From: Gemmatimonadota bacterium
GTDB lineage: Bacteria; Gemmatimonadota; Gemmatimonadetes; Gemmatimonadales; GWC2-71-9
NCBI GenBank assembly: GCA_003169895.1
Contig: PNAE01000011.1
Span: forward strand, 5,001-45,333
Direction of reading: 5' to 3'
Length of the DNA: 40,333 nt
Shown: piece after piece, positions 1 to 8,731 of the stretch
Position numbering within the stretch: the first letter of the stretch is position 1
Layout of the letters: the number at the start of each line of letters is the position of its first letter
Position numbers and translations under genes: made by a program
Notes under the pieces: generated by a model
What the model was told of the DNA's origin: nothing
The model's database searches: none
The model's input: the letters and a program-made list of their open reading frames with translations, nothing else

Positions 1-301
1 CGTTACGCGTTCCGGTGGCCATCCGGTAGTCCTGACTGAACGCGACCTGGCAGCCGGGAGCAGCCGTGGCTTCCTCCGGCGAGAACAGGCAGGCCCCCAG
101 GTCGAGCACCGGCAGGGCGCGCGAGTCCGCCCGCACCAGGCCCGACGGCAGATCGCGGGCTGGCGCGCCGATCGCCGCCCCGGTGTCATCGCGCGACAAG
201 GTGGGGCGACCACGGAAGCGGGCCGGCAACGACACGTCGCGGTCGGGGAATTCCGATGTCGGCGTGCCCTGCATCAGGCGGGTGCGAAACAGGTCGAGCA
301 T
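1..301 (-). CDS. HycF/HyfI-like Fe-S subunit of the Ehr complex (N-terminal part, runs off window)
   Basis: The last visible gene of the operon; only about 100 N-terminal residues lie in the window. It starts at ATG 301-299, sharing one base with the TGA of the large-subunit gene (TGATG), so translation is probably coupled. The beginning (MLDLFRTRL, then ARFRGRPTL) resembles fused ferredoxin/NuoB-type small subunits of group 4 hydrogenase-like complexes. The ferredoxin-like part is degenerate: where relatives carry CxxCxxC, this protein has CLFSPEEA, followed by a lone Cys in APGCQVAF. The NuoB-like part, if present, is outside the window. The subunit would sit on the cytoplasmic arm of the membrane complex, passing electrons. 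Identification rests on position and N-terminal resemblance; loss of the clusters is directly visible for the part shown. Confidence 0.6.
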   Translation of the reverse strand, partial: MLDLFRTRLMQGTPTSEFPDRDVSLPARFRGRPTLSRDDTGAAIGAPARDLPSGLVRADSRALPVLDLGACLFSPEEATAAPGCQVAFSQDYRMATGTRN

Positions 302-1815
302 CAGAGATCGTGACCCGCGTACGAGAGGTTGAAGCTCTTGTTGCAAAGCGGGAAGTCGGAGATCTGGCCGCCGCGCATGGCGAGCGCGACCGCATCCCAA
401 TTTCGGAACGACGGGTCGGTGACCTTGTGACGGCGGATTCGTCCCGCGTCGTCGGTCACCGCGACATGCACGACCTCGCCCCGCCAGCCTTCCTCGAGCG
501 CGACGACCAGTTCGCCCGGTGCGAGTGCCCCGCACGGCACTCGGCACTCGCCCCTGGGCAGGGCACGGAGTTGCTCCGTCACGAACTCGAGCGACCGTTG
601 AATCTCGAGCCAACGCACCAGCGCGCGGGCGAACACGTCGCCCGCCCACGCCGACGCAACCGGGATCTGCACGAAGCGGTAGACGCCGTAGGGATAGTCG
701 TGGCGGACGTCGCGCAACACCCCCGCGCTCCGCGCCACCGGTCCCACGAATCCGTGCACGCCGCACAACTCCGCCGAGACGACGCCCGTGCCTTCGAAGC
801 GTGACTGCACCGACGGTGCGTCCAGCAGCAGGCTCGCGACGGGCGGAAGCGCTTCGCGCAGTTGCCCGACCCGCAGGCCGATCTCTGCCGCCATCTCCGC
901 CGGCACATCGAAGCCGACGCCGCCGGGCCGCACCAGGCCGCGCCCGTACCGGTTCCCCGACACCAGCATCAGCAAGTTGAGGCACTCGCCGCGCAGCCTG
1001 CCGAAGTAGGCCGCGGCCGGCTGATAGGCCACGTCGCCCGCCAGCGTGCCGAGATCCCCGATGTGATTCGCCAGACGTTCGAGCTCGAGCGCGATGCCGC
1101 GGAGCGCCTGTGCGCGCGGACTCTTCTGGCAGCGCGCCAGCGCCTCGATCGCGCCGCACCAGGCGCTGGTGTGGGCGATGACGGTATCGCCCGCAATCGA
1201 TTCGGCAACCAGCACCGCGCGCCGCCGGTCGAGGGCCTCCAGCAGTCGCTCCACGCCGCGGTGCTGGTAACCGAGCATGATGTCGAGCGAGAGCACCTCC
1301 TCGCCGTGCGCCTGGAAACGAAAGTGCCCCGGCTCGATCACACCGGCGTGCACCGGCCCGACGGCGACCTCGTGCACTTCTTCACCGGCGATGCTGGTGA
1401 ACGGGAACCAGTCGCGATCGTGCGGGCGAGCAGGCCAGCCGGACGGCGCGTGGTCCGGCGGGTGACGGCGGACCGGCTTTGGCGCCTGGAATCCCGCGAC
1501 GGCCGCGCCGCATTGCTCGGCGATTTCACGTTCGAACCGAGCCGCCTGTGGACAGCCACGTGACAGCGGCGGCAGCTGTTGCGAGACGAGGCTCGAGATC
1601 GCGCGCAACTGGCCCTGTTCATCGTCGCCGAGGACGGCCACGAGTCGCAGCGTGTCGGGCGTCTCGACGAGGCCAAAGAGCGAGATGATCCGGTCGCCGC
1701 CTGACACCGCGTCCGCAATCGTCTCGGCGAACCGGTCGCCGTCGAGCACGGGTACGCGGGCGAGCGGAGCCGCGCGCCGGTTCCGGAGCCGCAGCGCCTC
1801 GTCACGCCCGCTCAC
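301..1815 (-). CDS. HycE/HyfG-like (NuoC-NuoD fused) large subunit lacking Ni-Fe ligands
   Basis: A protein of 504 residues from GTG 1815, whose start overlaps the upstream stop (GTGA). Residues 1 to about 115 are a NuoC-like 30-kDa domain; the rest is NuoD/HycE-like, recognisable by EVAVGPVHAGVIEPGHFRF, by LGYQHRGVERL and by the C-terminal KSFNLSYAGHDL. In catalytic [NiFe] hydrogenases the segment after the HRG motif carries CGIC; here it reads ESIAGDTVIAHTSAWCG. The C-terminal DPCxxC is replaced by TDPSFRNW. The active-site metal therefore cannot be bound in the usual way. This matches energy-converting hydrogenase-related (Ehr) complexes and not a hydrogen-evolving enzyme. Its electron donor or acceptor is unknown. 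A longer in-frame start upstream is unlikely because it would overlap hyfF deeply. Confidence 0.85.
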   Translation of the reverse strand: MSGRDEALRLRNRRAAPLARVPVLDGDRFAETIADAVSGGDRIISLFGLVETPDTLRLVAVLGDDEQGQLRAISSLVSQQLPPLSRGCPQAARFEREIAEQCGAAVAGFQAPKPVRRHPPDHAPSGWPARPHDRDWFPFTSIAGEEVHEVAVGPVHAGVIEPGHFRFQAHGEEVLSLDIMLGYQHRGVERLLEALDRRRAVLVAESIAGDTVIAHTSAWCGAIEALARCQKSPRAQALRGIALELERLANHIGDLGTLAGDVAYQPAAAYFGRLRGECLNLLMLVSGNRYGRGLVRPGGVGFDVPAEMAAEIGLRVGQLREALPPVASLLLDAPSVQSRFEGTGVVSAELCGVHGFVGPVARSAGVLRDVRHDYPYGVYRFVQIPVASAWAGDVFARALVRWLEIQRSLEFVTEQLRALPRGECRVPCGALAPGELVVALEEGWRGEVVHVAVTDDAGRIRRHKVTDPSFRNWDAVALAMRGGQISDFPLCNKSFNLSYAGHDL

Positions 1816-3251
1816 GGTGCGCTCCCGCCAAGCGCCGTCGCGGCACGCGCCAGTTGCTGCTGCAGCGCCGATGGGATGTAGCTCCCCAGCATCAGTACGA
1901 TCCCGGCCAGCACCAACGGGCCGAGGACCATCCACGGCCGCTCGCGGTCGATCGCCACGAGCGGCGCCGCCGGACGTGCTCCGAGCACGATCTCGAGAAT
2001 CATGCGGGCGATGCCGACGAAGATCACCGCAAGCAATGCGAGCGCCACGATGGCGACTACGGGATGATGCTGTTGGACGGCGCCGCTCACGATCGCGAAC
2101 TCACTGAGGAACATCCCGAATGGCGGCGAACCGGTGATGGCGAACAGTCCCAGCACGGCGAGCATGGCCGAAACCGGACGCGCGCGCAACATGCCCCGCA
2201 TGTCGGCCGCCGCCGACGACCCCGCGGCCAGCACCAGGTTGCCAACGACAAGAAACAGCAGTCCCTTCACCAGGCCGTTGTTGAGCACATGAAGCACGGC
2301 ACCGTAGGTGCCGAGCCCACCGAGGCCGAGGCCGAGCGCAAGCAGCCCCATGTGCTCGACGCTGGAGTAGGCGAGGAGGCGCTTGACGTCGGCCTGCCCG
2401 ATGATGAACGCGGCAGCCACAACAAGGGAGAACAGTCCAAATGCGAGCAGGAGTGGGCGCGCAAATCCTTCGAGGCCGGCGGCCACGAGGATCTGCGTGA
2501 AGCGCGCCAATCCCAGGAAGGCGCAGCTCGTGATGCCGCCCGCCATGAGCGCCCCCACCAGGCTCGGCGCCTCGCCGTAGGTATCCGGCTTCCACGTGTG
2601 CATCGGCGCGAGTCCCATCTTCGTGCCGAAGCCGACGATGGCGAACACAAACGACGCCCGCAACCACCAGTGATCGAGGGAGCCCGCTCCAGCCACGAGA
2701 TCATCGAGCACCAGTGGCCGCGTGCCGGCCACGGAGGGCTGGGCGGTGGCGAGCAGGAACACCGCCAGCAGCGCCAATGCGATCCCGACCGACGATAGCA
2801 CCAGGTATTTCCACACCGCTTCCAGCGAACGGCGGTCGTGACGATCGTAGATCAGCGGTGCCAGGGACAGCGTGGTCGCCTCCATCCCCACCCACAGCAG
2901 CGCCAGGTGATGGCTGAGCGCGACCAGCGACGCAGCGCCGAGGAAAACGAGCATTCCGCTGGCGAGGACGCGACCTTCGCGCGCGCGTTGGGCGCGGAGG
3001 AAGCCGACCGCGTAGGACACCACGACGATGAACAACACGCTGTTCACGGTGAGCACGATCAGCCCCAGTCCGTCCACACCGAGCCAACCACCCAGCGCCG
3101 CCGTGCCCACCATGGTCCAGAGACGCGCCACCAGCATGACATGCACCGTCGCGCAGCCGAGCAGGAGCGCAGTCCGTGCACCGGGCCGTGTCACGAAGAA
3201 CGCCGGCACGGCGGCCAGCACCGGCATCAGGATGAGCGCGAGGAGAATCAC
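1812..3251 (-). CDS. hyfF: HyfF-like proton-translocating membrane subunit (NuoN/MrpD family)
   Basis: A 479-residue, strongly hydrophobic protein with about 14 membrane segments, a member of the antiporter-like subunit family of complex I and group 4 hydrogenases. GTG 3251 is chosen because it lies 13 bases after the hyfE stop with an AGGA run upstream and gives a membrane segment at once. Ion-channel residues of the family are present: a Glu in GMEATTL, Lys in WKYLVL and GTKMGLAPMHTW, and Lys in DVKRLLAYSSVEHMG, the last being typical of HyfF. It would translocate protons or sodium across the cytoplasmic membrane. It lies between hyfE and the large-subunit gene, the E. coli hyf order. A separate HyfD is absent, so the complex has two antiporter-like subunits. 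Confidence 0.88.
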   Translation of the reverse strand: MILLALILMPVLAAVPAFFVTRPGARTALLLGCATVHVMLVARLWTMVGTAALGGWLGVDGLGLIVLTVNSVLFIVVVSYAVGFLRAQRAREGRVLASGMLVFLGAASLVALSHHLALLWVGMEATTLSLAPLIYDRHDRRSLEAVWKYLVLSSVGIALALLAVFLLATAQPSVAGTRPLVLDDLVAGAGSLDHWWLRASFVFAIVGFGTKMGLAPMHTWKPDTYGEAPSLVGALMAGGITSCAFLGLARFTQILVAAGLEGFARPLLLAFGLFSLVVAAAFIIGQADVKRLLAYSSVEHMGLLALGLGLGGLGTYGAVLHVLNNGLVKGLLFLVVGNLVLAAGSSAAADMRGMLRARPVSAMLAVLGLFAITGSPPFGMFLSEFAIVSGAVQQHHPVVAIVALALLAVIFVGIARMILEIVLGARPAAPLVAIDRERPWMVLGPLVLAGIVLMLGSYIPSALQQQLARAATALGGSAP

Positions 3252-3264
3252 GTCGCCGGACGTC

Positions 3265-3903
3265 CTACGATTCCCGTAGTTCGCTGAGGTTGGTCGCCGA
3301 GATCGAATCGAACTCCCGGTTGATGTGGAACACGACGATGCCCATGACGAACACGCCGACGAACACGTCAAGGAGCACGCCGGCTTCGACCAGGAACGGG
3401 ACGCGGCGCGCCTGGGTGAGGCCGAACAGGTAGATCCCGTTCTCGAGCATGAGGTATCCCACGACCTGGCTGATCGCCTTCGTCCTGGTGATCAGCACGA
3501 CGAGACCGATCATGACGGTCACGAGTGCAACCGGCACGAGCAACGGGCCGCTTCCCGTGGCGGGAAGCCGCGCAGCCACGGCGAACGAGACGACCAGCGC
3601 CGCGGCTCCGAGCAGGAACGATGGCATGTAGCCGACCAGCGGCTCGACCTCGCGCCGTACCGATGCCTCGCGAATCGCCCAGCGCAGAAACCACGGCAGC
3701 AGCATCGCCTTGATCGCGATCGTGCCGAGCGCCAGCGCAATGGCATGGATCGACCAGGCACCGTCGACGACCAGCGACAGCGTGCCGAGGAGGACGCCCT
3801 GTGAGGCAATGGCGCGAATGCATGCGCTCAGGCGCGACGTCGCGAGCACGGCGAAATCCGTCAGGACGACGAGCAGCAGGATGGGTTCCGCGAGCGAGTG
3901 CAT
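3265..3903 (-). CDS. hyfE: HyfE-like membrane subunit
   Basis: A 212-residue membrane protein, the usual length of the family. It corresponds to HyfE, whose N- and C-terminal parts relate to MrpC/NuoK-like small subunits. The start at ATG 3903 (MHSLAEPILLL) is 7 bases after the hyfC stop; longer frames upstream would overlap hyfC. Hydrophobic segments fill most of the protein, and the stretch VVLITRTKAISQVVGYLMLE followed by NGIYLF is the conserved NuoK-like signature with a buried Glu. It would help form the ion path between the antiporter-like subunits and the HyfC quinone or heel region. No unusual features were seen. Confidence 0.85.
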   Translation of the reverse strand: MHSLAEPILLLVVLTDFAVLATSRLSACIRAIASQGVLLGTLSLVVDGAWSIHAIALALGTIAIKAMLLPWFLRWAIREASVRREVEPLVGYMPSFLLGAAALVVSFAVAARLPATGSGPLLVPVALVTVMIGLVVLITRTKAISQVVGYLMLENGIYLFGLTQARRVPFLVEAGVLLDVFVGVFVMGIVVFHINREFDSISATNLSELRES

Positions 3904-3910
3904 CGTCGGC

Positions 3911-4819
3911 TCAGCGAACCACGAGGACGAGACCGAACCCAGCGAGCGCAGCGGCCCCGGCGAGGTAGAGCGGCACCGTGGGCAACCGGAGCCGGGCCGT
4001 CGCCGACTCGACCACCCCCACGGCAATGGCCACCCCGACCGTCCCGGCAACCAGGATCGCGAGCGCGACCGGCAGGGACCGCGCCGGCGCGGGCACGATC
4101 AGTGCGACGACCAGCGCGCTGAAGACGGCGAGCTTGGCGGCGCCGGCGAAGAGCAGCAGCGCAAGATCGGGCCCGCCATGGTCGAGCACCATCACCTCGT
4201 GAATCATGGTGAGCTCGAGATGCGTGCTCGGATCATCGACCGGCACGCGCGCGCATTCCGCCAGCAACAGCGAGAACAGTCCGAGCGCAACCATCACGAG
4301 CGACGGTGCGGCCTGCGCCCAGTGCCGGCCGAGCGGCGCGCCAAGCATCCCCGAGAGCGACAATTCCTGCGTTGCGACGGCCAGTGTGGCGATGGCGAAG
4401 AACAGCCCCAGTTCCACGATGCTCGCGAAGGTGACCTCGCGGCTGGCCCCCATGCCTTCGAAGCTGGATCCCGTGTCGAGCGCTCCAAGTACCAACAGGA
4501 AGCGGCCGAGCCCAAGGAGATAGGCGAAGGCGACGGCATCGCCGGAAAACCGCAGCACGCTACTGGTTCGGTCGAGGGGCACCAGCGTGGCCGCGATCAC
4601 GACGGTCGCCGCGACCACGATTGGAGCGAGGCGGAAAATCGGCGTTGTCGTCTCGCTGTAGACCACGCCCCGCCGCATCAGCTTCCAGAGGTCGATGTAG
4701 AGTTGGTGTACCGGCGGCCCGCGGCGGCCGGTCAGCAGCGAGCGCGTCCGCGCGGCGACACCGGGGAGGAGCGGCGCGAGCATGAGAAGCAGGGCCAGCG
4801 ACAGGATGGCGGAGAGCAT
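3911..4819 (-). CDS. hyfC: HyfC-like (NuoH family) membrane anchor subunit
   Basis: A 302-residue protein of the NuoH/HycD/HyfC family, which anchors the hydrophilic arm to the membrane domain. ATG 4819 (MLSAILSLALLL) is 11 bases after the hyfB stop. A first membrane segment is followed by the family loop GRRGPPVHQLYIDLWKLMRR and VYSETTTPIFRLAP. Cytoplasmic-loop acidic residues are present in PVDDPSTHLELTMIHEVMVL, another HyfC/HycD signature. Eight or so membrane segments are expected. The gene sits between hyfB and hyfE as in other hyf-type operons. A longer open frame continues upstream but overlaps hyfB and has no membrane character. Confidence 0.88.
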   Translation of the reverse strand: MLSAILSLALLLMLAPLLPGVAARTRSLLTGRRGPPVHQLYIDLWKLMRRGVVYSETTTPIFRLAPIVVAATVVIAATLVPLDRTSSVLRFSGDAVAFAYLLGLGRFLLVLGALDTGSSFEGMGASREVTFASIVELGLFFAIATLAVATQELSLSGMLGAPLGRHWAQAAPSLVMVALGLFSLLLAECARVPVDDPSTHLELTMIHEVMVLDHGGPDLALLLFAGAAKLAVFSALVVALIVPAPARSLPVALAILVAGTVGVAIAVGVVESATARLRLPTVPLYLAGAAALAGFGLVLVVR

Positions 4820-4830
4820 CGGCGCGGTCG

Positions 4831-6798
4831 CTAGCGGGTCGGGGCGAGAACGAGATAGCCGAGCACCAGCACGACCGTCACGACCACGTAGATGAGATAG
4901 ACGTGCAAGCGTCCCTGCTGCATCGGTCGCAGGCGCAGGGCCGCCCGCTCGACGCGCGCCCAGAGCGGCAGCACGGCCGCATCGAGCACGAGATCGACCG
5001 GCGTGGAGTGGAAAACGGTGGCACCGCGATGCTCGCGCACGCCGGCCAGCCGGCCGAAGACCGACGCCAGCGGCGCGGCGAAGGACGACGCCGTGTACTG
5101 CATCCGCGGCGTCGGATGAGGGTAGCCGCACGCCCAGGTCGGGCCCGTGCGAACGACCTGGCGTCGCAGCGCGGCGCGACGCGCCAGCCAGAGGATCGCG
5201 CCAACGAGCAGGAGCCCGATCGCCAGCCACGAAATGCGCCCGGCGTCGGCGAAGACATCACTCAACGCCGCCGCGATTGGCACCCAGTGTTCCCCGGCCA
5301 CCGTTGCGCCGACGACCATCACGGGGCGCATGACCAGCGCCGGGACGGTTCCGATGACGACACAGGCGAACGCGAGCACCAGCACCGGCGCGAGTAGCCC
5401 GGCGCCGGCTTCGCGTGCCTCGGCGGCTTGGCTGCTGCGTGGATGTCCCAAGAAAACGATTCCGGCGACCTTGGCGAAGCAGGCCAGCGCCAGACCGCCG
5501 ACCAGTGCGAGCGCGGGTGCCGCGAACACGACGAGCCGGAGCGCCTCGGCCGACTGCCCCGCGCGCAACAGTCCTTGAAATACCAGCCATTCGCTCACGA
5601 AACCATTCAGCGGCGGTACCCCGATAATCGCCACAGCTGCGACGAGAAAGCCGAGCCAGGTCAGCGGCATGCGCCGCGCGAGTCCGCCGAGTTGCTCCAG
5701 GTCGCGCGTCCCCGTCGCGCGATAGATGGCGCCCGCCGCGAGGAAGAGCGCGCCCTTGAAGAGCGCATGGTTCAGGCTGTGCAGCGCCGCCGCGCCATAG
5801 CCGATGACGGCAATGATCGGATGTCCAGAGGCCGCGCCGAGCGCGCCAACGCCGACACCGATCAGGATGATCCCGATGTTCTCGACACTGTGATACGCGA
5901 GCAGACGTTTCACGTCGTGCTGCACCAGCGCCCAGAGAACGCCGAGCACCGCGGAAGCGACGCCAATCGCAAGCACCACCCACCCCCACCACGCCGGCGG
6001 CGGCCCAAGGAGCGCGACCACGCGCAGAATACCGTAGATCCCCATCTTGATTACGACGCCGGACATCAATGCGGACACGTGACTCGGTGCCGACGCGTGC
6101 GCCGCAGGCAGCCAGAAGTGCAAGGGGACCAAGCCGGCCTTGGCACCGAAGCCAACGAGTGCGAGCGCGAGCACCACGCCGCCGCCGAGTGCGAGCCGGG
6201 GCCCGTTGGCGGCGAGCGCCGCAAAGGTCCAGTCGCGGCTGCCGCTCGTCCAGATCGCGAACATCGCGAGCAACGCCAGCGTCCCGGCATGAGTCGTCAC
6301 GAGGTAGATCAGCCCGGCTCGCCGCACCGTCGGGTGTTCGTGTTCCGTTACGATGAGGACATAGGAGCCGAGCGCCATCAGCTCCCACGCGCCAAGAAAG
6401 AGCAGGACGGATCGGGCGGTTACGACGAGGGCCATGGCGGCGAGGACCAGCGCGAACGCGGCATGACTCAACCAGACCGCACGATGACCCCGCTCCCGCG
6501 CCTGGTAGGCCGCGCCGAAGGCCGCGCTCGCCGCGCCGACGACCAGAATCGCCAGCAGGAAGATCGCCGACAGCGGATCGATCCCGAGAACCCAGTCACC
6601 GCCGGGAACACCCGCCCGCCACCGAAGCTGCGGCAGTGTGGCGCCGAGCAGCACCTGAACCGCGGGGACGCTGGCGACCGCCGCACCGGCAATGACGCAC
6701 GCGGTGAAGACCCCGTCGCCGAAGCTCCGTCGCCGGAACGCCGCGCAACTCGCGGCGGCGACGAGCAGCAGCGCCATGCCGGCCAGGAAAGCCGTCAC
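4831..6798 (-). CDS. hyfB: HyfB-like antiporter-type membrane subunit (NuoL family)
   Basis: A 655-residue NuoL/HyfB family protein. GTG 6798 overlaps the TGA of the upstream HTH-EIIA gene (GTGA); an ATG seven codons inside is an alternative. Channel residues of the family are visible: Glu in LFLGAWELMALGSY, Lys in GAKAGLVPLHFWLP, Lys in HDVKRLLAYHSVENIG and Lys in NHALFKGALFL. The C-terminal part contains WACGYPHPTPRMQYTASSFA, typical of HyfB and HycC, and ends in a further membrane helix. It would pump ions in the membrane arm, driven by electron transfer in the hydrophilic arm. The translational coupling ties its synthesis to the EIIA-like protein. Confidence 0.9.
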   Translation of the reverse strand: MTAFLAGMALLLVAAASCAAFRRRSFGDGVFTACVIAGAAVASVPAVQVLLGATLPQLRWRAGVPGGDWVLGIDPLSAIFLLAILVVGAASAAFGAAYQARERGHRAVWLSHAAFALVLAAMALVVTARSVLLFLGAWELMALGSYVLIVTEHEHPTVRRAGLIYLVTTHAGTLALLAMFAIWTSGSRDWTFAALAANGPRLALGGGVVLALALVGFGAKAGLVPLHFWLPAAHASAPSHVSALMSGVVIKMGIYGILRVVALLGPPPAWWGWVVLAIGVASAVLGVLWALVQHDVKRLLAYHSVENIGIILIGVGVGALGAASGHPIIAVIGYGAAALHSLNHALFKGALFLAAGAIYRATGTRDLEQLGGLARRMPLTWLGFLVAAVAIIGVPPLNGFVSEWLVFQGLLRAGQSAEALRLVVFAAPALALVGGLALACFAKVAGIVFLGHPRSSQAAEAREAGAGLLAPVLVLAFACVVIGTVPALVMRPVMVVGATVAGEHWVPIAAALSDVFADAGRISWLAIGLLLVGAILWLARRAALRRQVVRTGPTWACGYPHPTPRMQYTASSFAAPLASVFGRLAGVREHRGATVFHSTPVDLVLDAAVLPLWARVERAALRLRPMQQGRLHVYLIYVVVTVVLVLGYLVLAPTR

Positions 6799-7505
6799 CC
6801 GATGGGGCTCTTGCTCGCGGCGTACGAGCCGGTGCGATAGTTGGTCTCCACCAGTTCGATGCGGCCGAGAATTTCGTCCGCGGCAGCACTGGCGAGCAGC
6901 AGCCGGCGCAGCGTCGCGTCCCGCAGCACGAATGCCAGCTGTCCCAGGATCCGGAGGTGCCCGGGCACGGTGGTGCTCACCACCAGGAACACGGCGTGCA
7001 CCGGCCGGCCATCGGGTGCATCGAAGTCCACCGGATGACGCAGCAGGCCCAACGTGACGAACGGTTCCTCGACGTGCAGGACGATGGGATTGCGGACATG
7101 CGGGATGGCGATGCCGTCTCCGATCGCGGTCGAACCCATGGCTTCGCGCGCCTCGAGCACGCTGAGGACGAATGCCCGGTCCTGTTCCGGCGGAAGGGGC
7201 AATCGATCGACGAACGCCCGCAGTGCATCCGGCTTCGTTGCGCCCTCGACATCGTGAAAGATGCCGCCGGCGCGCAGCAGGTCGACGAGCCGCGGCGGTT
7301 CGTCGGGCGACCGCCTGGCCGTCTCAAGCAGCCCGCGAGACACCGGGATGCCGTGTTCGACGGCCCACTCCCAGAGCTCGAGTGGGTTCAGGTAGATCCG
7401 CTCGTAGACCTCATGCACGGGGAGACCGCGCTGGCTGATCCAGCGCCGCAGCGTCGGCTCGTTGACTCCGAAGTAGGACGCGGCTTCGCGAACCGTGAGT
7501 TGCAC
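6795..7505 (-). CDS. HTH-EIIA(Ntr) fusion protein at the head of the Ehr operon
   Basis: A protein of 236 residues. Residues 1-55 are an excisionase/MerR-like helix-turn-helix (LTVREAASYFGVNEPTLRRW). Residues about 85-230 are a PTS EIIA domain of the fructose/Ntr type, with the phosphorylatable His in GIAIPHVR and the later HLRILGQLAFVLRD. Such a protein could act as a phosphorylation-responsive regulator and not as a sugar transporter part; no EIIB, EIIC, HPr or EI gene is nearby. The start is GTG 7505, 30 bases after hmgA, without a clear Shine-Dalgarno run; TAGATT just upstream could be a -10 element giving a nearly leaderless message (weak). Its stop overlaps hyfB, so it is co-transcribed with the membrane complex. 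Domain calls are firm; the role is inferred. Confidence 0.82.
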   Translation of the reverse strand: MQLTVREAASYFGVNEPTLRRWISQRGLPVHEVYERIYLNPLELWEWAVEHGIPVSRGLLETARRSPDEPPRLVDLLRAGGIFHDVEGATKPDALRAFVDRLPLPPEQDRAFVLSVLEAREAMGSTAIGDGIAIPHVRNPIVLHVEEPFVTLGLLRHPVDFDAPDGRPVHAVFLVVSTTVPGHLRILGQLAFVLRDATLRRLLLASAAADEILGRIELVETNYRTGSYAASKSPIG

Positions 7506-7535
7506 GAAGGAGAATCTAAACGACCAAGAGAGAAG

Positions 7536-8729
7536 TCAGCTCGTGGGCGGGCTGAACGCCGCGTGCTGCTGATCCAGCCACGACTTGTGGTAGGTTGGAT
7601 CCTCGAACGCTTCAGCCGCCTTGGCGACGTGCAGCGGCCGGAACGAATCCATCATCACCGCCAGTTCGTTGGTGTACTTGGCGCCGATGCTGGCCTCGGC
7701 GCGCCCGGGATGCGGGCCGTGGGGCAGTCCATCGGGATGATGCGTGATCGACCCGTACTCGATGCCCTTGCGGCTCATGAACTCGCTCGAGGCATAGAAG
7801 AGCACCTCGTCGGAATCGACATTGCTGTGGTTGTACGGTGCGGGGACGGCGTTGGGATCGAAGTCGTATGGGCGGGGGCAAAACGAGCAGATGACGAAGC
7901 CATCGCCCTGGAACGTCTGGTGCACCGGCGGCGGCTGGTGAATGCGTCCCACGATCGGCTCGAAGTCGTGGATGCTGAACGCCCAGGGATAGTAGTACCC
8001 ATCCCACCCCACGACGTCGAACGGATGGTGGTCGAGCATCAGTTCATTGATGGCATCGTATTGCTTGACGAGCACCGGAAAATCGCCGGCCTCGTCGTGC
8101 GCATTCAGCTCGAGCGGGCGGCGGATATCGCGTTCGGAATACGGGGCACCCTCGAGCAGCTGGCCGAACTCGTTGCGATAGCGCTTGGGCCACCGGACGT
8201 GGCCCCGGCTCTCGAACACGACGAACTTCGCCGGACCCTTGCCGTAGTCGATCACCCACCGATGCGTGATATTGCGATGGATGACCACGTAGTCACCCGA
8301 GCGGAACGGCAAGTTGCCGAACACCGACTCGAGCATCCCCTCGCCCTCAACCACATAGATCACCTCGTCCGCCTGCGAGTTGCGGTACGCATGCACATCC
8401 TGCTGGTCGGGTGCGACGTACAGCATGGCGATGTCAGTGTTGAAGAGGATCGGCGTGCGGTCGAGCGTCGGCGAGCCGCCCGCACGTGCCGCGGCGGTGC
8501 GGAAGTGCCGGTGCCGCAGCGACGTGTCCTCATCGGCGTCCCAGCGGATCAGCTTCACCCGCCGAGCCGCCTTCACCGTGGTCGGCGGCCTGGTGTGATA
8601 CAGGAGCGACGACGTGCCGGTAAAGCCATCGTGGCCCATCAGCTCTTCGGCGTAGAGGCCGCCGTCAGGCCGCCGGAAGACGGTGTGGCGTTTGCGAGGC
8701 ACCTGGCCGAGGGTGTGGTAGATCGGCAT
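7536..8729 (-). CDS. hmgA: Homogentisate 1,2-dioxygenase
   Basis: A 397-residue enzyme of the cupin-type homogentisate dioxygenase family. It opens the aromatic ring of homogentisate with O2 to give maleylacetoacetate and needs Fe(II). The N-terminal region (MPIYHTLGQVPRKRHTVF) and a central NHSNVDSDEVLFYASSEF, followed by HHPDGLPHGPHPG, are conserved; they hold the expected His/Glu/His iron ligands. ATG 8729 lies two bases after the hppD stop, so the two genes form one unit. It is the last aromatic-pathway gene here; maleylacetoacetate isomerase and fumarylacetoacetase are not in the window. Length is close to the shorter bacterial members. Identification is confident. Confidence 0.93.
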   Translation of the reverse strand: MPIYHTLGQVPRKRHTVFRRPDGGLYAEELMGHDGFTGTSSLLYHTRPPTTVKAARRVKLIRWDADEDTSLRHRHFRTAAARAGGSPTLDRTPILFNTDIAMLYVAPDQQDVHAYRNSQADEVIYVVEGEGMLESVFGNLPFRSGDYVVIHRNITHRWVIDYGKGPAKFVVFESRGHVRWPKRYRNEFGQLLEGAPYSERDIRRPLELNAHDEAGDFPVLVKQYDAINELMLDHHPFDVVGWDGYYYPWAFSIHDFEPIVGRIHQPPPVHQTFQGDGFVICSFCPRPYDFDPNAVPAPYNHSNVDSDEVLFYASSEFMSRKGIEYGSITHHPDGLPHGPHPGRAEASIGAKYTNELAVMMDSFRPLHVAKAAEAFEDPTYHKSWLDQQHAAFSPPTS

Positions 8730-8731
8730 CG

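Noticed and set aside
1-6798. Annotation as hydrogenase 4 or formate hydrogenlyase
   Set aside because: The Ni-Fe-binding Cys pairs of the large subunit are absent, so catalytic hydrogenase activity is not supported.
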